Shown one piece after another: positions 20,095 to 27,971 of a stretch of 64,000 nucleotides of DNA. Source of the stretch: Desulfovibrio sp. JC022. GTDB taxonomy: Bacteria; Desulfobacterota; Desulfovibrionia; Desulfovibrionales; Desulfovibrionaceae. Positions within the stretch are counted from its first letter, which is position 1, and every line of letters starts with the position of its first letter. Under the pieces are notes generated by a model that saw nothing but the letters and a program-made list of their open reading frames with translations, was not told where the DNA came from and made no database searches. The DNA is taken from positions 160,224 to 224,223 of the forward strand of contig NZ_VOPZ01000006.1 in the NCBI RefSeq assembly GCF_010470665.1, read 5' to 3'. The position numbers and the translations under genes are program-made.

Positions 20095-21216
20095 TTACCA
20101 AGCCTTGAGCAGAAGTTCCTTTACGTCATCACGTGAGGGATTTCTGGGGTTGCTCGCAGTGCAGATATCTTCAAGCACGTTGCGGGCAATGGTGTTCAGG
20201 CTGGTTTTGAAAACACTTTCATCAATCTTCAATGCGCCGATATTGTTGGGAATGCCCATGGACTCATTGAGTTCGCTGACCGCATCAATGAGAGATCTGG
20301 TGCCCTCTTCAACGGTTTCAGCAGGCAGTTCCAGCATGGTAGCAATTTCGTGGTAACGGATGCCCACATCAAAGCTGTTAAACTTGATTGCGTGGGGCAG
20401 GACTACCGCGTTTGCCAGTCCGTGAGGCACATGAAAAATTCCGCCGAGAGAATGGGCGATGGAATGAGTAATGCCCAGTCCGCTGTTGTTGAAAGCCATG
20501 CCTGCCATGCAGGAACCGAGCAGCATATGTTCGCGTGCTTCCATGTCATCACCGTTGATGTAGGCCCGCTTGAGATACTTGAATACGTAACGGATAGCGT
20601 ATCTTGCGTAGATGGAAGTAAAAGCGTTGGCATCACGGGAAGTATATGCCTCAATGGCGTGGGTCAGCACGTCCATACCTGTTGCCGCAGTAACATGCGG
20701 AGGCAGGGAACGGGTGAAACGGGCATCAAGGATAGCCATATCCGGGATGAGCATTTCATCGTTAAGAGGAATCTTTACCTCATTAACTTTATCGGTGACC
20801 ACAGCATAACTGGTAACTTCAGCCCCGGTACCACTAGTGGTGGGGATGGCAACCAGTGTGGGCTTTACCTTTCCTTCAAGAGCCTTGCCGGCAAAAAAGG
20901 AAATGGCTTTAGCCGCATCAATGGGTGAACCGCCGCCAAGGGCGATAATCAGGTCAGCCTGATTTTTAAGGAAAATCTGTGCTCCCTTGGTAACTGTCTC
21001 AAGGGAAGGATCGGGTTCAACCTCATCAAAGACGATGAAGGGAATCCCGTTGCGATCCAGATGGGTACGGACCCGGTCAGCAAAACCGGTCTTAACCATA
21101 AATAAATCGGTAACAATAAAAGCCCGCGTTGCCGGGATAGTCTCCAGATTATCCAGAGCGTCCTCGCCGTAGCAGATTTTTGTTTTGCCGTAGAACTGTG
21201 TCACCCTTTTCTCCAA
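20095..21216 (-). CDS. Iron-containing alcohol dehydrogenase of the microcompartment
   Basis: 373 residues of the group III (iron) family. IALGGGSPIDAAKAISFF is the NAD-binding signature. The metal site is spread over the Asp and His residues around GLGITHSIAHSLGGIFHVPHGLANAVVLPH, and MDVLTHAIEAYTS precedes it. In cut and pdu loci this enzyme (CutO/PduQ type) reduces acetaldehyde to ethanol and so regenerates NAD+ for the aldehyde dehydrogenase inside the shell. It carries a C-terminal stretch DDVKELLLKAW typical of the group. It is encoded between the redox genes and the first BMC-H gene. Confidence 0.9.
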   Translation of the reverse strand: MEKRVTQFYGKTKICYGEDALDNLETIPATRAFIVTDLFMVKTGFADRVRTHLDRNGIPFIVFDEVEPDPSLETVTKGAQIFLKNQADLIIALGGGSPIDAAKAISFFAGKALEGKVKPTLVAIPTTSGTGAEVTSYAVVTDKVNEVKIPLNDEMLIPDMAILDARFTRSLPPHVTAATGMDVLTHAIEAYTSRDANAFTSIYARYAIRYVFKYLKRAYINGDDMEAREHMLLGSCMAGMAFNNSGLGITHSIAHSLGGIFHVPHGLANAVVLPHAIKFNSFDVGIRYHEIATMLELPAETVEEGTRSLIDAVSELNESMGIPNNIGALKIDESVFKTSLNTIARNVLEDICTASNPRNPSRDDVKELLLKAW

Positions 21217-21264
21217 TGAATCAAAATATCAGGATTAAAATCTATTCAACATAAAATTTGTATA

Positions 21265-21302
21265 GGGGCGCAGGTGTGAGGGGTGATGGGTACCTGCGCC
21301 CC
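21265..21302 (-). other. Stable hairpin downstream of a BMC-H gene
   Basis: GGGGCGCAGGT and ACCTGCGCCCC pair over 11 bases with a 16-base loop, eight bases past the BMC-H stop codon on the minus strand. There is no clean T-run after it, so it may protect the upstream mRNA or attenuate read-through rather than terminate fully. Confidence 0.6.
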
Positions 21303-21310
21303 TTAAGTCC

Positions 21311-21595
21311 TTACTTTACAGCGCATTTGGGAAGAATAACTTCCACTTCGCTGTGAGGACGGGGTATCACGTGTACGCTGCGCAGTTCGCCAACGCGTTC
21401 AGCTGCTGCTGCACCTGCGTCAACTGCTGCTTTAACAGCACCAACATCGCCGCGAACCAAAACGGTTACGAGGCCGCCACCGACCTGTTCACGGCCGACG
21501 AGAGTTACGTTTGCTGCTTTAACCATAGCATCGGCTGCTTCTACAGAGCCGACCAGACCTTTGGTTTCTACCATTCCGAGAGCGTTGGATGACAT
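21311..21595 (-). CDS. BMC-H hexameric shell protein, PduA/EutM type
   Basis: 94 residues, one canonical BMC domain: [41 protein letters not shown] and the C-terminal [14 protein letters not shown]. These form the flat hexagons of the facets. It is close to identical to the second BMC-H at 25386, differing mainly at the C-terminal tail (KCAVK here), so the two may co-assemble. A hairpin follows the gene, consistent with high expression of a major shell component. Confidence 0.94.
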   Translation of the reverse strand: MSSNALGMVETKGLVGSVEAADAMVKAANVTLVGREQVGGGLVTVLVRGDVGAVKAAVDAGAAAAERVGELRSVHVIPRPHSEVEVILPKCAVK

Positions 21596-21623
21596 AATTT
21601 TCTCCTCTTAGGATACTAGACTT

Positions 21624-21968
21624 TTAAATATTTCCTTTAACGGCTTCAGCAAGCTTGAAACTCATTTCCTTGAGCTGTCCAAGATCGGTGATTCCGTATT
21701 CTTCCTTCAGCAGAACTGCAATGCCCATGACCAGATCTTCGCATTCGTCACAAACATCTTTGGTGCAGTCCGGGTTACCGCATCCGCCGTTACCGGCTTC
21801 GGCAACAGCAGCGGCGGCATCTTCAACGCGGGCAATGCTGATCTTTCTCTTACGGAGCTCATCTTTGGCACCGGGAGTAAGGAGCATGGTATTGTCCACG
21901 TAGAGAGTGTCACTGTCCGGGCAAACAAATGAATCAAGATTGCCCGCTTCGATTAGTTTCTTTTTCAT
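21624..21968 (-). CDS. Small Cys-rich microcompartment-associated protein, function unknown
   Basis: 114 residues, not assigned to a characterised function. The N-terminal part (DSDTLYVDNTMLLTPGAKDELRKRKISI) resembles the short segment with LTPxAxxxLxxxxI seen in EutT/EutQ-type ethanolamine proteins. The middle has a cysteine cluster, GGCGNPDCTKDVCDECEDLV, suited to binding zinc or an iron-sulfur cluster. The C-terminus is helical. It is coupled two bases downstream of the second PduT-like shell gene, so it may cap, load or service that iron-sulfur pore protein. That role is inference from position and cysteines only. Confidence 0.7.
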   Translation of the reverse strand: MKKKLIEAGNLDSFVCPDSDTLYVDNTMLLTPGAKDELRKRKISIARVEDAAAAVAEAGNGGCGNPDCTKDVCDECEDLVMGIAVLLKEEYGITDLGQLKEMSFKLAEAVKGNI

Positions 21969-21970
21969 CT

Positions 21971-22519
21971 TTACCTCGTTCCCCGTACTAAGGCCTTTAC
22001 GACCGAGGCGTCGGGTCCGGGGATGACGACCGCCTCAATAAGATTGTTGCCCAAAGCGGCTGATGCAGCGTCTGCGGCTTCCTGAACCGCAGCTACATCG
22101 CCGCTCATAACGAAATATGATTTACCGTTGATACCCTGCCCTGCTACAAAACGGGCCAACTCCACACCGGAACGCTTGACCGCCACATCAGCAGCCATCA
22201 CACCGGTGGAAACATTGCGGCATTCGATAACTCCCAGAGCCTGTACATCCGCCAGAACAATGGGACTTTTCAACACAGCAGCCACTTCCGGAGAAAGGCT
22301 TGAAATAACAAAGCTGGCTTTGATCTTACTGCCGTCAGCTTCTGCAGCGTCAACACTGGCAGCTACAGCAGCGCGATCACCGGTAACAAAAATCAGGTAT
22401 CTGCCGGAACAAATAGTGGAAGCACGGACAAGCTCTACATCCGCAGCTTTCATCATGGCATCAGCAATCCGTACTCCGGATGCAATGTGCCAGCACTCAA
22501 CTATTCCCAGCGTTTCCAT
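21971..22519 (-). CDS. Second PduT-like trimeric shell protein with pore cysteine
   Basis: 182 residues, two non-permuted BMC domains (about 2-88 and 93-178). Cys37 in RASTICSGRY aligns with PduT Cys38 and with Cys39 of the paralogue at 18038, so this trimer could also hold a central [4Fe-4S] cluster. The second domain is more divergent than in the paralogue. It lies between the EutN pentamer gene (five bases) and the Cys-rich small protein (two bases), a tightly coupled set. Confidence 0.85.
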   Translation of the reverse strand: METLGIVECWHIASGVRIADAMMKAADVELVRASTICSGRYLIFVTGDRAAVAASVDAAEADGSKIKASFVISSLSPEVAAVLKSPIVLADVQALGVIECRNVSTGVMAADVAVKRSGVELARFVAGQGINGKSYFVMSGDVAAVQEAADAASAALGNNLIEAVVIPGPDASVVKALVRGTR

Positions 22520-22524
22520 AAGAC

Positions 22525-22794
22525 CTAAACCTGTGCCTGAACTTCATCGATGATACCGACAATGGCGGCATCAACAGGTGCTTCGTGGTTACGCAGGGCC
22601 ATGCGTGCGGAGCTTCCGGTAGTGACCAGAACCTGCTCGCCGATGCCCGCGCCAACGCAGTCCACAGCTACGAAAATTTCTTCACTGCCCTTTTCTTCGA
22701 TATCCAGCCGCTGAACAACCATCAGCTTTTCCCCGCTCAAATCATCATTCTTGCGGGTGGCCCAGACATTGCCTACAACTTTACAGATAATCAT
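22525..22794 (-). CDS. eutN: BMC-P vertex protein, EutN/CcmL family
   Basis: 89 residues beginning MIICKVVGNVWATRKNDDLSG, with DCVGAGIGEQVLVTTGSSAR in the centre, the diagnostic pattern of EutN/CcmL. These proteins form pentamers that close the twelve vertices of the polyhedral shell. It is the only pentamer gene in the locus. Ten bases separate it from the upstream gene at 22805. Confidence 0.95.
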   Translation of the reverse strand: MIICKVVGNVWATRKNDDLSGEKLMVVQRLDIEEKGSEEIFVAVDCVGAGIGEQVLVTTGSSARMALRNHEAPVDAAIVGIIDEVQAQV

Positions 22795-22804
22795 AAAACA
22801 ATCC

Positions 22805-23404
22805 TTAGAGGGTCTTGCTGATGTTAATGTTCAATTCCTTGGCTGCTTCCTCGGCAAGGGGGGTTACCCGTGCCGCAGACAGTACCACCAGTTCTTTAGC
22901 ACCCTGTGCCGCCGCACCACTGACCACCTTTTCGGTGATCAGTGATTCCCTGAATTTCAGGGACTCGGGTGCCTTGGGTTGAAATCTTTTCATGCCGAAG
23001 CCAGCGAGAGTCTTTTCATGGGCCTGATAAAGTGCATACAGCGGACCGGGAGCAGTCTGGCTGTATTCTTCGTAACCAAAGGCCAGAACTTCCACGGTCT
23101 GACCCAGCAACATCTGGCGCAGGACCTCGGTCATAATCTTGCCGTGAGCTTTACCGACAGCAAGGTCAGACATTTCGCAGACGCACAGGGAAGGCACTAT
23201 GTAACGGCAGAACTGAGCGCAGGAAGCTTCTTCGCCGAAAAAGTAGTATTCGTATTCATCGCCGACTGTATTGCGGACTTTCTCGGCAACAAGGCAGTCG
23301 CGTTCAGCCAGAACCAGCGCACAAGCCTTTTTTGACTCAGGCTGGAGCTGTTTCAGCACTTCTGCTGCGATGGATTTAACCAGTTCATTTACGTCTACGC
23401 TCAT
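22805..23404 (-). CDS. Microcompartment-associated protein of uncertain function (PduM / eut-hypothetical-like)
   Basis: 199 residues. The N-terminal helix VNELVKSIAAEVLKQLQ has the amphipathic look of an encapsulation or shell-binding peptide. The centre (VPSLCVCEMSDLAVGKAHGKIMTEVLRQMLLG) is predicted alpha/beta, and the end (LVVLSAARVTPLAEEAAKELNINI) carries the TPLAxxxAxxxxI segment found in several eut/pdu accessory proteins. It resembles the conserved hypothetical family of clostridial ethanolamine operons and, less closely, the assembly protein PduM. A structural role at the shell is plausible; catalysis is not indicated. Confidence 0.65.
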   Translation of the reverse strand: MSVDVNELVKSIAAEVLKQLQPESKKACALVLAERDCLVAEKVRNTVGDEYEYYFFGEEASCAQFCRYIVPSLCVCEMSDLAVGKAHGKIMTEVLRQMLLGQTVEVLAFGYEEYSQTAPGPLYALYQAHEKTLAGFGMKRFQPKAPESLKFRESLITEKVVSGAAAQGAKELVVLSAARVTPLAEEAAKELNINISKTL

Positions 23405-23411
23405 TTAAGAT

Positions 23412-23573
23412 GCCTCCGGCGGCCCTTCGGGGACCAAAGAAACTTTTTATTGCGCCCCTTCCTGGGGCTTACCCCTGTGGGGCGGTGCTTTTGGCACCGG
23501 GCAAATCCGCTGTCCTGCGGATTTGTGGAAAAAGTTTCTCTGGACTCTTCAAAAACTTTTATTAGGCTTCGCC
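23412..23573 (+). repeat. Dispersed palindromic repeat, subtype A, split by a 78-bp insert (copy 6)
   Basis: GCCTCCGGCGGC ... AAAGAAACTTTTT is interrupted at 23449-23526 and resumes as GGAAAAAGTTTCTCTGGACTC to GGCTTCGCC. The insert is itself a run of short hairpins (CGCCCC/GGGGCG, GGTGC/GCACC, AAATCCGC/GCGGATTT) and sits exactly in the loop of the core hairpin. Confidence 0.78.
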
Positions 23574-23597
23574 TCTTTGTTTAACCAATCTGCTGAC

Positions 23598-24413
23598 TTA
23601 GCAGTTCAGGGCAATGCCCAGCGGGGTTACCAGAAACGGGTTAGCCGGTTTGTAGACCGGGATGCCCACTTCTTTTTCCACCACTTTTTCCATATCCTTG
23701 AGGCAGCATGTACCGCCTACAAGATAAATGGCTGAAATATCACGATCCTTGATGTGCGCCTTAACGATGGTGCCCATTTTCTGGACCACCGGGCGGACGA
23801 CAGGCAGGATCTCATCCTGACGTTCTTTGACCTTTTTCAGGTCTTCGGCTTCTTCAAAGCTGACCTTGAAATTACCGGAAAGAACCAGAGTCACGTGGGT
23901 TCCGCCGGTGGGTTCGTCAGCTACGTAAGTGACTTCACCCTCTTCCAAAACGGAAAGGCCGGTGGTACCGCCGCCGATGTCGACGATAACTCCGTTTTCA
24001 AGGCCGAGAACCGCGTTGGCTGCGGTGGGCTCGTCCAGCACGTTGGTCACTTCCAGTCCGGCACCTTCCACCACGTACTGGTGGGTGGTGACGTCCTTTT
24101 TCCCGGTCCCCGGAGGAACGGCGATGGCTGCGCGCTCCAGCTTACGTCCCAGTCTTTCTTCAAGCTCGCCCACCAGCTTGCGGGTGATGCGGGTAGCACC
24201 CATGTAATCAACAACCAGACCGTCTTTGATGACCCGCGCAAATTCCATGGCACAGGCCACAGGCTCCTTTTTGCTGTTCAGGACAACCACCACGATGTAC
24301 GCAGTACCGAGGTCCACGCCCACCAGAAGTTCCTCGTTCGCACTGACGGGAACGGTGTTCTCAATGCAGCTTTCAAGATCGCTGATCTGCTGGTCAATTG
24401 CTGAAAAATCCAT
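23598..24413 (-). CDS. eutJ: EutJ-like actin/Hsp70-fold chaperone
   Basis: 271 residues from ATG 24413, which is preceded by AGAGAAAG; ten further in-frame codons upstream are possible. Actin-like ATPase motifs are visible: phosphate 1 VGVDLGTAYIVVVVL near 28, phosphate 2 IVDIGGGTTGLSVL near 135, adenosine IYLVGGTCCL near 235, and DEPTAANAVLGL. EutJ proteins are thought to help fold or load microcompartment enzymes. The N-terminal MDFSAIDQQISDLESCI is an amphipathic helix that could contact the shell or cargo. Confidence 0.9.
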   Translation of the reverse strand: MDFSAIDQQISDLESCIENTVPVSANEELLVGVDLGTAYIVVVVLNSKKEPVACAMEFARVIKDGLVVDYMGATRITRKLVGELEERLGRKLERAAIAVPPGTGKKDVTTHQYVVEGAGLEVTNVLDEPTAANAVLGLENGVIVDIGGGTTGLSVLEEGEVTYVADEPTGGTHVTLVLSGNFKVSFEEAEDLKKVKERQDEILPVVRPVVQKMGTIVKAHIKDRDISAIYLVGGTCCLKDMEKVVEKEVGIPVYKPANPFLVTPLGIALNC

Positions 24414-24452
24414 GATTACTTTCTCTTCCCCGACCACTCTCACGTAATCAGT

Positions 24453-24555
24453 GGCGAAGCCAAACTAAAAGTTTTTGGGATTCTTAAGCCCTTTTTTCAA
24501 AAAGGGCTTAAGCCGCCGGAGGCGAAATCTTTCAATCAAAGCGCGAAGCGCCTCA
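24453..24555 (-). repeat. Dispersed palindromic repeat, subtype B (copy 7)
   Basis: GGCGAAGCC, then TTTTGGGATTCTTAAGCCC paired with GGGCTTAAG (a compensatory change of the usual AAACCC/GGGTTT stem), GCCGCCGGAGGC, and the accessory hairpin GCGCGAAGCGC. It lies between pduL and eutJ. Confidence 0.78.
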
Positions 24556-24560
24556 AATCC

Positions 24561-25232
24561 CTATCTTACAATCTTACCGGTAACAGACTTGTTCCAGCCT
24601 GCGCTGTTGCCTTCATCGGGATCGATGTGCATAGCCAGTTTGAACGAAGGATGTACGCGGCAGACAACGTCTTCGAGAATAACCGGACGGTCACTTTCAA
24701 GGCGAACACTGACGCGGTCGTTGTCTTTCACGCCGAACTTGTCTCCGTCTTCGGGAGCCATGTGAATATGGCGTGCAGCCACGATAACGCCTTCTTCGAG
24801 ACCGACAATTCCGGTCTGGGAAGCGAGGATGATACCGGGAGTTCCGGCAACATCGCCGCTTTGGCGAACCGGAGCTTTAATACCAAGGGTACGGGCTTCG
24901 GTGTTTGAAATTTCTACCTGTGAAGCGGAACGTGCGGGTCCGAGTACAGCAACGTTGTCCATTACGCCTTTGGGGCCGATGAGGCGCACACGCTCTTCGC
25001 AAAGAAACTGACCGGGCTGGGAAAGTTCACGAACCGGGGTCAGAGGTTTGCCGTAAAGCTCAAGGGCGTCCTGCTCGCTGAGGTGAACGTGACGGGCGGA
25101 AAGTTCTACGGGGATAGGCTCGGTTGCTCCGGTGGATACGGAAACATGCGGAGCTTCGGTCTTCAACTGGTCGATTACGCCTTTGATGACCCCTTCCATG
25201 ATATCGTTAATGACTTGTTCGTTCATGCTCAT
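24561..25232 (-). CDS. pduL: Phosphotransacylase PduL
   Basis: 223 residues with the two-domain PduL fold. Zinc-site residues are in VELSARHVHLSEQD near 50 and VAARHIHMAPEDG near 150, and the C-terminal LAMHIDPDEGNSAGW is conserved. It converts acetyl-CoA plus phosphate to acetyl-phosphate and recycles CoA inside the compartment; acetate kinase elsewhere would then yield ATP. The N-terminal EQVINDIMEGVIKGVIDQLK is an amphipathic helix, the type known to target PduL to its compartment. Analogous to the phosphotransacetylase of choline loci. Confidence 0.94.
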   Translation of the reverse strand: MSMNEQVINDIMEGVIKGVIDQLKTEAPHVSVSTGATEPIPVELSARHVHLSEQDALELYGKPLTPVRELSQPGQFLCEERVRLIGPKGVMDNVAVLGPARSASQVEISNTEARTLGIKAPVRQSGDVAGTPGIILASQTGIVGLEEGVIVAARHIHMAPEDGDKFGVKDNDRVSVRLESDRPVILEDVVCRVHPSFKLAMHIDPDEGNSAGWNKSVTGKIVR

Positions 25233-25301
25233 TTCTGTGTGAAAAAAATTGTCCGTTCTGATCAGGTATCGCGCAACGCGCGGTACGGCCTATTCGATTA
25301 C

Positions 25302-25374
25302 GGCCGGGGAAGGAAAGAGCATGCGGGCAAAGCTTTCCTTCCCCGGCCTTGATGGTTCCGGCAAGCCGGAACCA
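25302..25374 (-). other. Two adjacent stable hairpins downstream of a BMC-H gene
   Basis: GGCCGGGGAAGGAAAG (25302-25317) pairs perfectly with CTTTCCTTCCCCGGCC (25333-25348), a 16-bp stem, and TGGTTCCGGC/GCCGGAACCA (25353-25374) forms a 10-bp stem with a 2-base loop. They follow the BMC-H stop codon on the minus strand and precede pduL. Without a T-run, mRNA protection or partial attenuation is likelier than full termination. Confidence 0.65.
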
Positions 25375-25385
25375 TTCAAGACTAA

Positions 25386-25670
25386 TTAACCTTCAGACTT
25401 AGGAAGGATGATTTCAACTTCGCCGTGGGGGCGGGGGATTACGTGTACGCTGATGAGTTCACCAACGTTCTGAGCTGCTGCTGCGCCAGCGTCAGTTGCA
25501 GCTTTAACAGCACCAACATCGCCACGAACCATAACGGTTACGAGACCGCCGCCAACCTGAGTCTTACCGACCAGAGTTACGTTTGCAGCTTTTACCATTG
25601 CATCAGCAGCTTCAACAGCGCCAACGAGACCTTTGGTTTCAATCATACCCAGTGCGTTCAATGAGGACAT
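25386..25670 (-). CDS. BMC-H hexameric shell protein, PduA/EutM type (second copy)
   Basis: 94 residues; the domain runs [20 protein letters not shown] to [15 protein letters not shown]. It is nearly the same as the BMC-H at 21311 except for scattered conservative changes and the tail (SEG instead of CAVK). The strong double hairpin just downstream and its position after the aldehyde dehydrogenase suggest it is a major facet protein made in excess over the enzymes. Confidence 0.94.
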   Translation of the reverse strand: MSSLNALGMIETKGLVGAVEAADAMVKAANVTLVGKTQVGGGLVTVMVRGDVGAVKAATDAGAAAAQNVGELISVHVIPRPHGEVEIILPKSEG

Positions 25671-25772
25671 TTTAGTTCTCCTTTAAATTGATTTATCAGC
25701 CTTTCGGCCACCCTCTAATCCCTGTACGGGAATAGCTATTTATATTTTCGAGCGGGAAGTTATTGCTTCCTG

Positions 25773-27218
25773 CTATACCATCTGCTTGAGCTGCTCGACG
25801 ATCATGGCAGTGATAGCCTGAACATCGATGGAATCGGAATCAGATGCATGAGCCGCAGGAGCGGATTCACAAGATACGTTTCCGAGATCGTATGCCATTC
25901 TTCTCACGTTCATGAGGTTGAGCGGGGTTACGTTATCGGAAGTGGAACTTCCGCCTACAGTACCGCAACCAAGGGTAAAGGAGGGGAAGAGAGAAGTAGT
26001 GAGGCCTACAGCACCGTGGGTGGACGGAGTGTTAACCAGCATTCTGGAAACAGGCTTCTTCATACCGAATTCACGGATAACTTCTTCATTCTTGGAATGG
26101 ATGGCCAGAGAATGACCGATGCCGCCGTTTTCCAGCAGCGCGTGACACATCTCGCAAGCACCTTTCCAATCTTCAACAACGTAGAAACCGAGCAGCGCGG
26201 TAAGTTTTTCCTTAGAGAAAGGATACTTGTGACCGACACCTTTTTCGTCAGAGACGAGCAGGCGGGTTCCGGCAGGCACGGAGATTCCGGCCAGCTTGGC
26301 AATGTAGCAGGCATCGCGGCCTACGATTGCGGGGTTCATGGAACCGTTGCCACGTTCCATGACAGCTTTAACCTTGGTCAGGTCTTCGCCGTAAAGGAAG
26401 TAACCGCCCTGGGCGATAACTTCAGCTTTGACCTGCTCGGCAATGCAGGACTCAGTGATAATGGACTGCTCGGATGCGCAGACGGTTCCGTTATCAAAGG
26501 TCTTACTTGCAAAAATCTTGGTGACCGCATCTTTAATGTCAGCGGATCTTTCGATGTAGGCGGGGACGTTACCAGCACCTACGCCGAGAGCGGGGGTACC
26601 GGAGCTGTATGCAGCCTTAACCATACCCGGACCGCCGGTTGCAAGAATGAGATCGGAAACTTTCATGAGCTCGCCGCTACCCTGAATGGTGGGCACGCTC
26701 ATGACGCTGACCAGATCTTCACTTACGCCGCAGTCGTGCAGCACGGAACGGATAATTTCAACAGTCTTGCCGATGCATTTTTTTGCGCTGGGGTGCGGGG
26801 TGAACACAATTGCGTTCCCGGACTTCAAGGCAATCATGGATTTGTAGATAGTCGTAGACGTGGGGTTGGTGGAGGGAACGATCCCTGCAATAACACCCAT
26901 GGGAACGGCGATCTCGACAATCTTCTTTTCCTTGTCGTCGCAAAGCACACCGATGGTCTTCATATCTTTGATAGCTTCGTAAAGGCTCTGACTTGCAAGA
27001 ATGTTCTTGGTCTTCTTGTCTTGAACCTTACCAAAACCGGTCTCTTCAACAGCGAGTGCTGCAAGGCATTCCGCCTGAGCGTAAGCTGCTTCGGAAATAG
27101 CCTTTACAATGCCGTCAACCTGTTCCTGAGTCATTTCCACCAGATCAGCCTGTGCTGTTTTAGCGGCACGAACCAGTGAACGGGCTTCTTGAATGGACAA
27201 TAAATCCTTGTCTACCAT
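25773..27218 (-). CDS. CoA-acylating acetaldehyde dehydrogenase (catalytic, EutE/PduP-like)
   Basis: 481 residues. The catalytic Cys247 lies in [15 protein letters not shown] and the acyl-stabilising Asn118 in [10 protein letters not shown], as in EutE/PduP. It should oxidise the acetaldehyde made by CutC to acetyl-CoA with NAD+. The C-terminus carries a detached amphipathic helix ([16 protein letters not shown]) after a Ser/Ala/Asp linker, the form of an encapsulation peptide, and the N-terminus [14 protein letters not shown] is shared with the paralogue at 31552. It ends just before a BMC-H gene and follows the EutK-like gene by four bases. Confidence 0.94.
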   Translation of the reverse strand: MVDKDLLSIQEARSLVRAAKTAQADLVEMTQEQVDGIVKAISEAAYAQAECLAALAVEETGFGKVQDKKTKNILASQSLYEAIKDMKTIGVLCDDKEKKIVEIAVPMGVIAGIVPSTNPTSTTIYKSMIALKSGNAIVFTPHPSAKKCIGKTVEIIRSVLHDCGVSEDLVSVMSVPTIQGSGELMKVSDLILATGGPGMVKAAYSSGTPALGVGAGNVPAYIERSADIKDAVTKIFASKTFDNGTVCASEQSIITESCIAEQVKAEVIAQGGYFLYGEDLTKVKAVMERGNGSMNPAIVGRDACYIAKLAGISVPAGTRLLVSDEKGVGHKYPFSKEKLTALLGFYVVEDWKGACEMCHALLENGGIGHSLAIHSKNEEVIREFGMKKPVSRMLVNTPSTHGAVGLTTSLFPSFTLGCGTVGGSSTSDNVTPLNLMNVRRMAYDLGNVSCESAPAAHASDSDSIDVQAITAMIVEQLKQMV

Positions 27219-27222
27219 TGGA

Positions 27223-27870
27223 TTACTCCTCTATCTGCCTGGTAACATTTATAATCGCGTCAATAAGTGTCTTCTTGGTGGCTTTCTTAACCTCTTCATT
27301 AGTCAAGGAAATACCGTCCAAGTTTCTGGCAATCTGCCGGACCTTACTGATTTTCATTTTCCTGAGTTCCGCGGCCCGGTACTTCGGGGATTCCTCTGCC
27401 GGGGCAACTTCCTTTACTTCGGGAGCAGCCGGGGCTTCAGGTGCGAACTCCTGCACTGCCGGGGCTTCAGACTTCTCTTTCGGAGATTCTAGAGCTTCGA
27501 CTTTTTCTTCCGCGGGAGCAGGCTCAGCCTGCTCTGCCGCAGAAGCGGGCGATTGTGCTACTTCCCGTGAAATTTCTTCAGCTTCCACAACCGGCATGCC
27601 AGTTGCGATAATCTTGTCCAGTTCATCGTAAGGACGAGCGATTACGTGACGGGAAACCAACTCTGCACCTTCGATTCGTGCGATGGCTGCTGCCCCGGCC
27701 TCAACAGAGGCCTGTACAGCGGAAACCTCACCGCTGACTGTGATGGTCACCAGCCCGCCGCCGGAAATATTCTTTTCCAAAAGATTTACTGCGGCAGCCT
27801 TAAGCATTGCATCTGCACCTTCGATGGCGGCCAGCAGTCCTTTTGTTTCAATGAATCCAAGTGAGTTCAT
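27223..27870 (-). CDS. BMC-H shell protein with disordered linker and basic C-terminal domain
   Basis: 215 residues. A BMC domain (1-92, SLGFIETKGLLAAIEGADAM to RHVIARPYDELDKII) is followed by about 75 residues rich in Ala, Pro and Glu (EKVEALESPKEKSEAPAVQ), then a basic helical end: AAELRKMKISKVRQIARNL and VKKATKKTLIDAIINV. The layout recalls PduK and EutK, whose tails reach into the lumen or bind other molecules; the end here looks like a small SAP/HTH-like helical domain. Its partner, whether cargo, shell or nucleic acid, is not known. Confidence 0.85.
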   Translation of the reverse strand: MNSLGFIETKGLLAAIEGADAMLKAAAVNLLEKNISGGGLVTITVSGEVSAVQASVEAGAAAIARIEGAELVSRHVIARPYDELDKIIATGMPVVEAEEISREVAQSPASAAEQAEPAPAEEKVEALESPKEKSEAPAVQEFAPEAPAAPEVKEVAPAEESPKYRAAELRKMKISKVRQIARNLDGISLTNEEVKKATKKTLIDAIINVTRQIEE

Positions 27871-27971
27871 AGCTATGTTCTCCCTAATCGCTGATTTGAA
27901 CGAATCTCTCGCCCAAAAATAAATTCTTTTTTTTAATCAAATCCACATGGATAGATTTGATTGGCGTTGGC

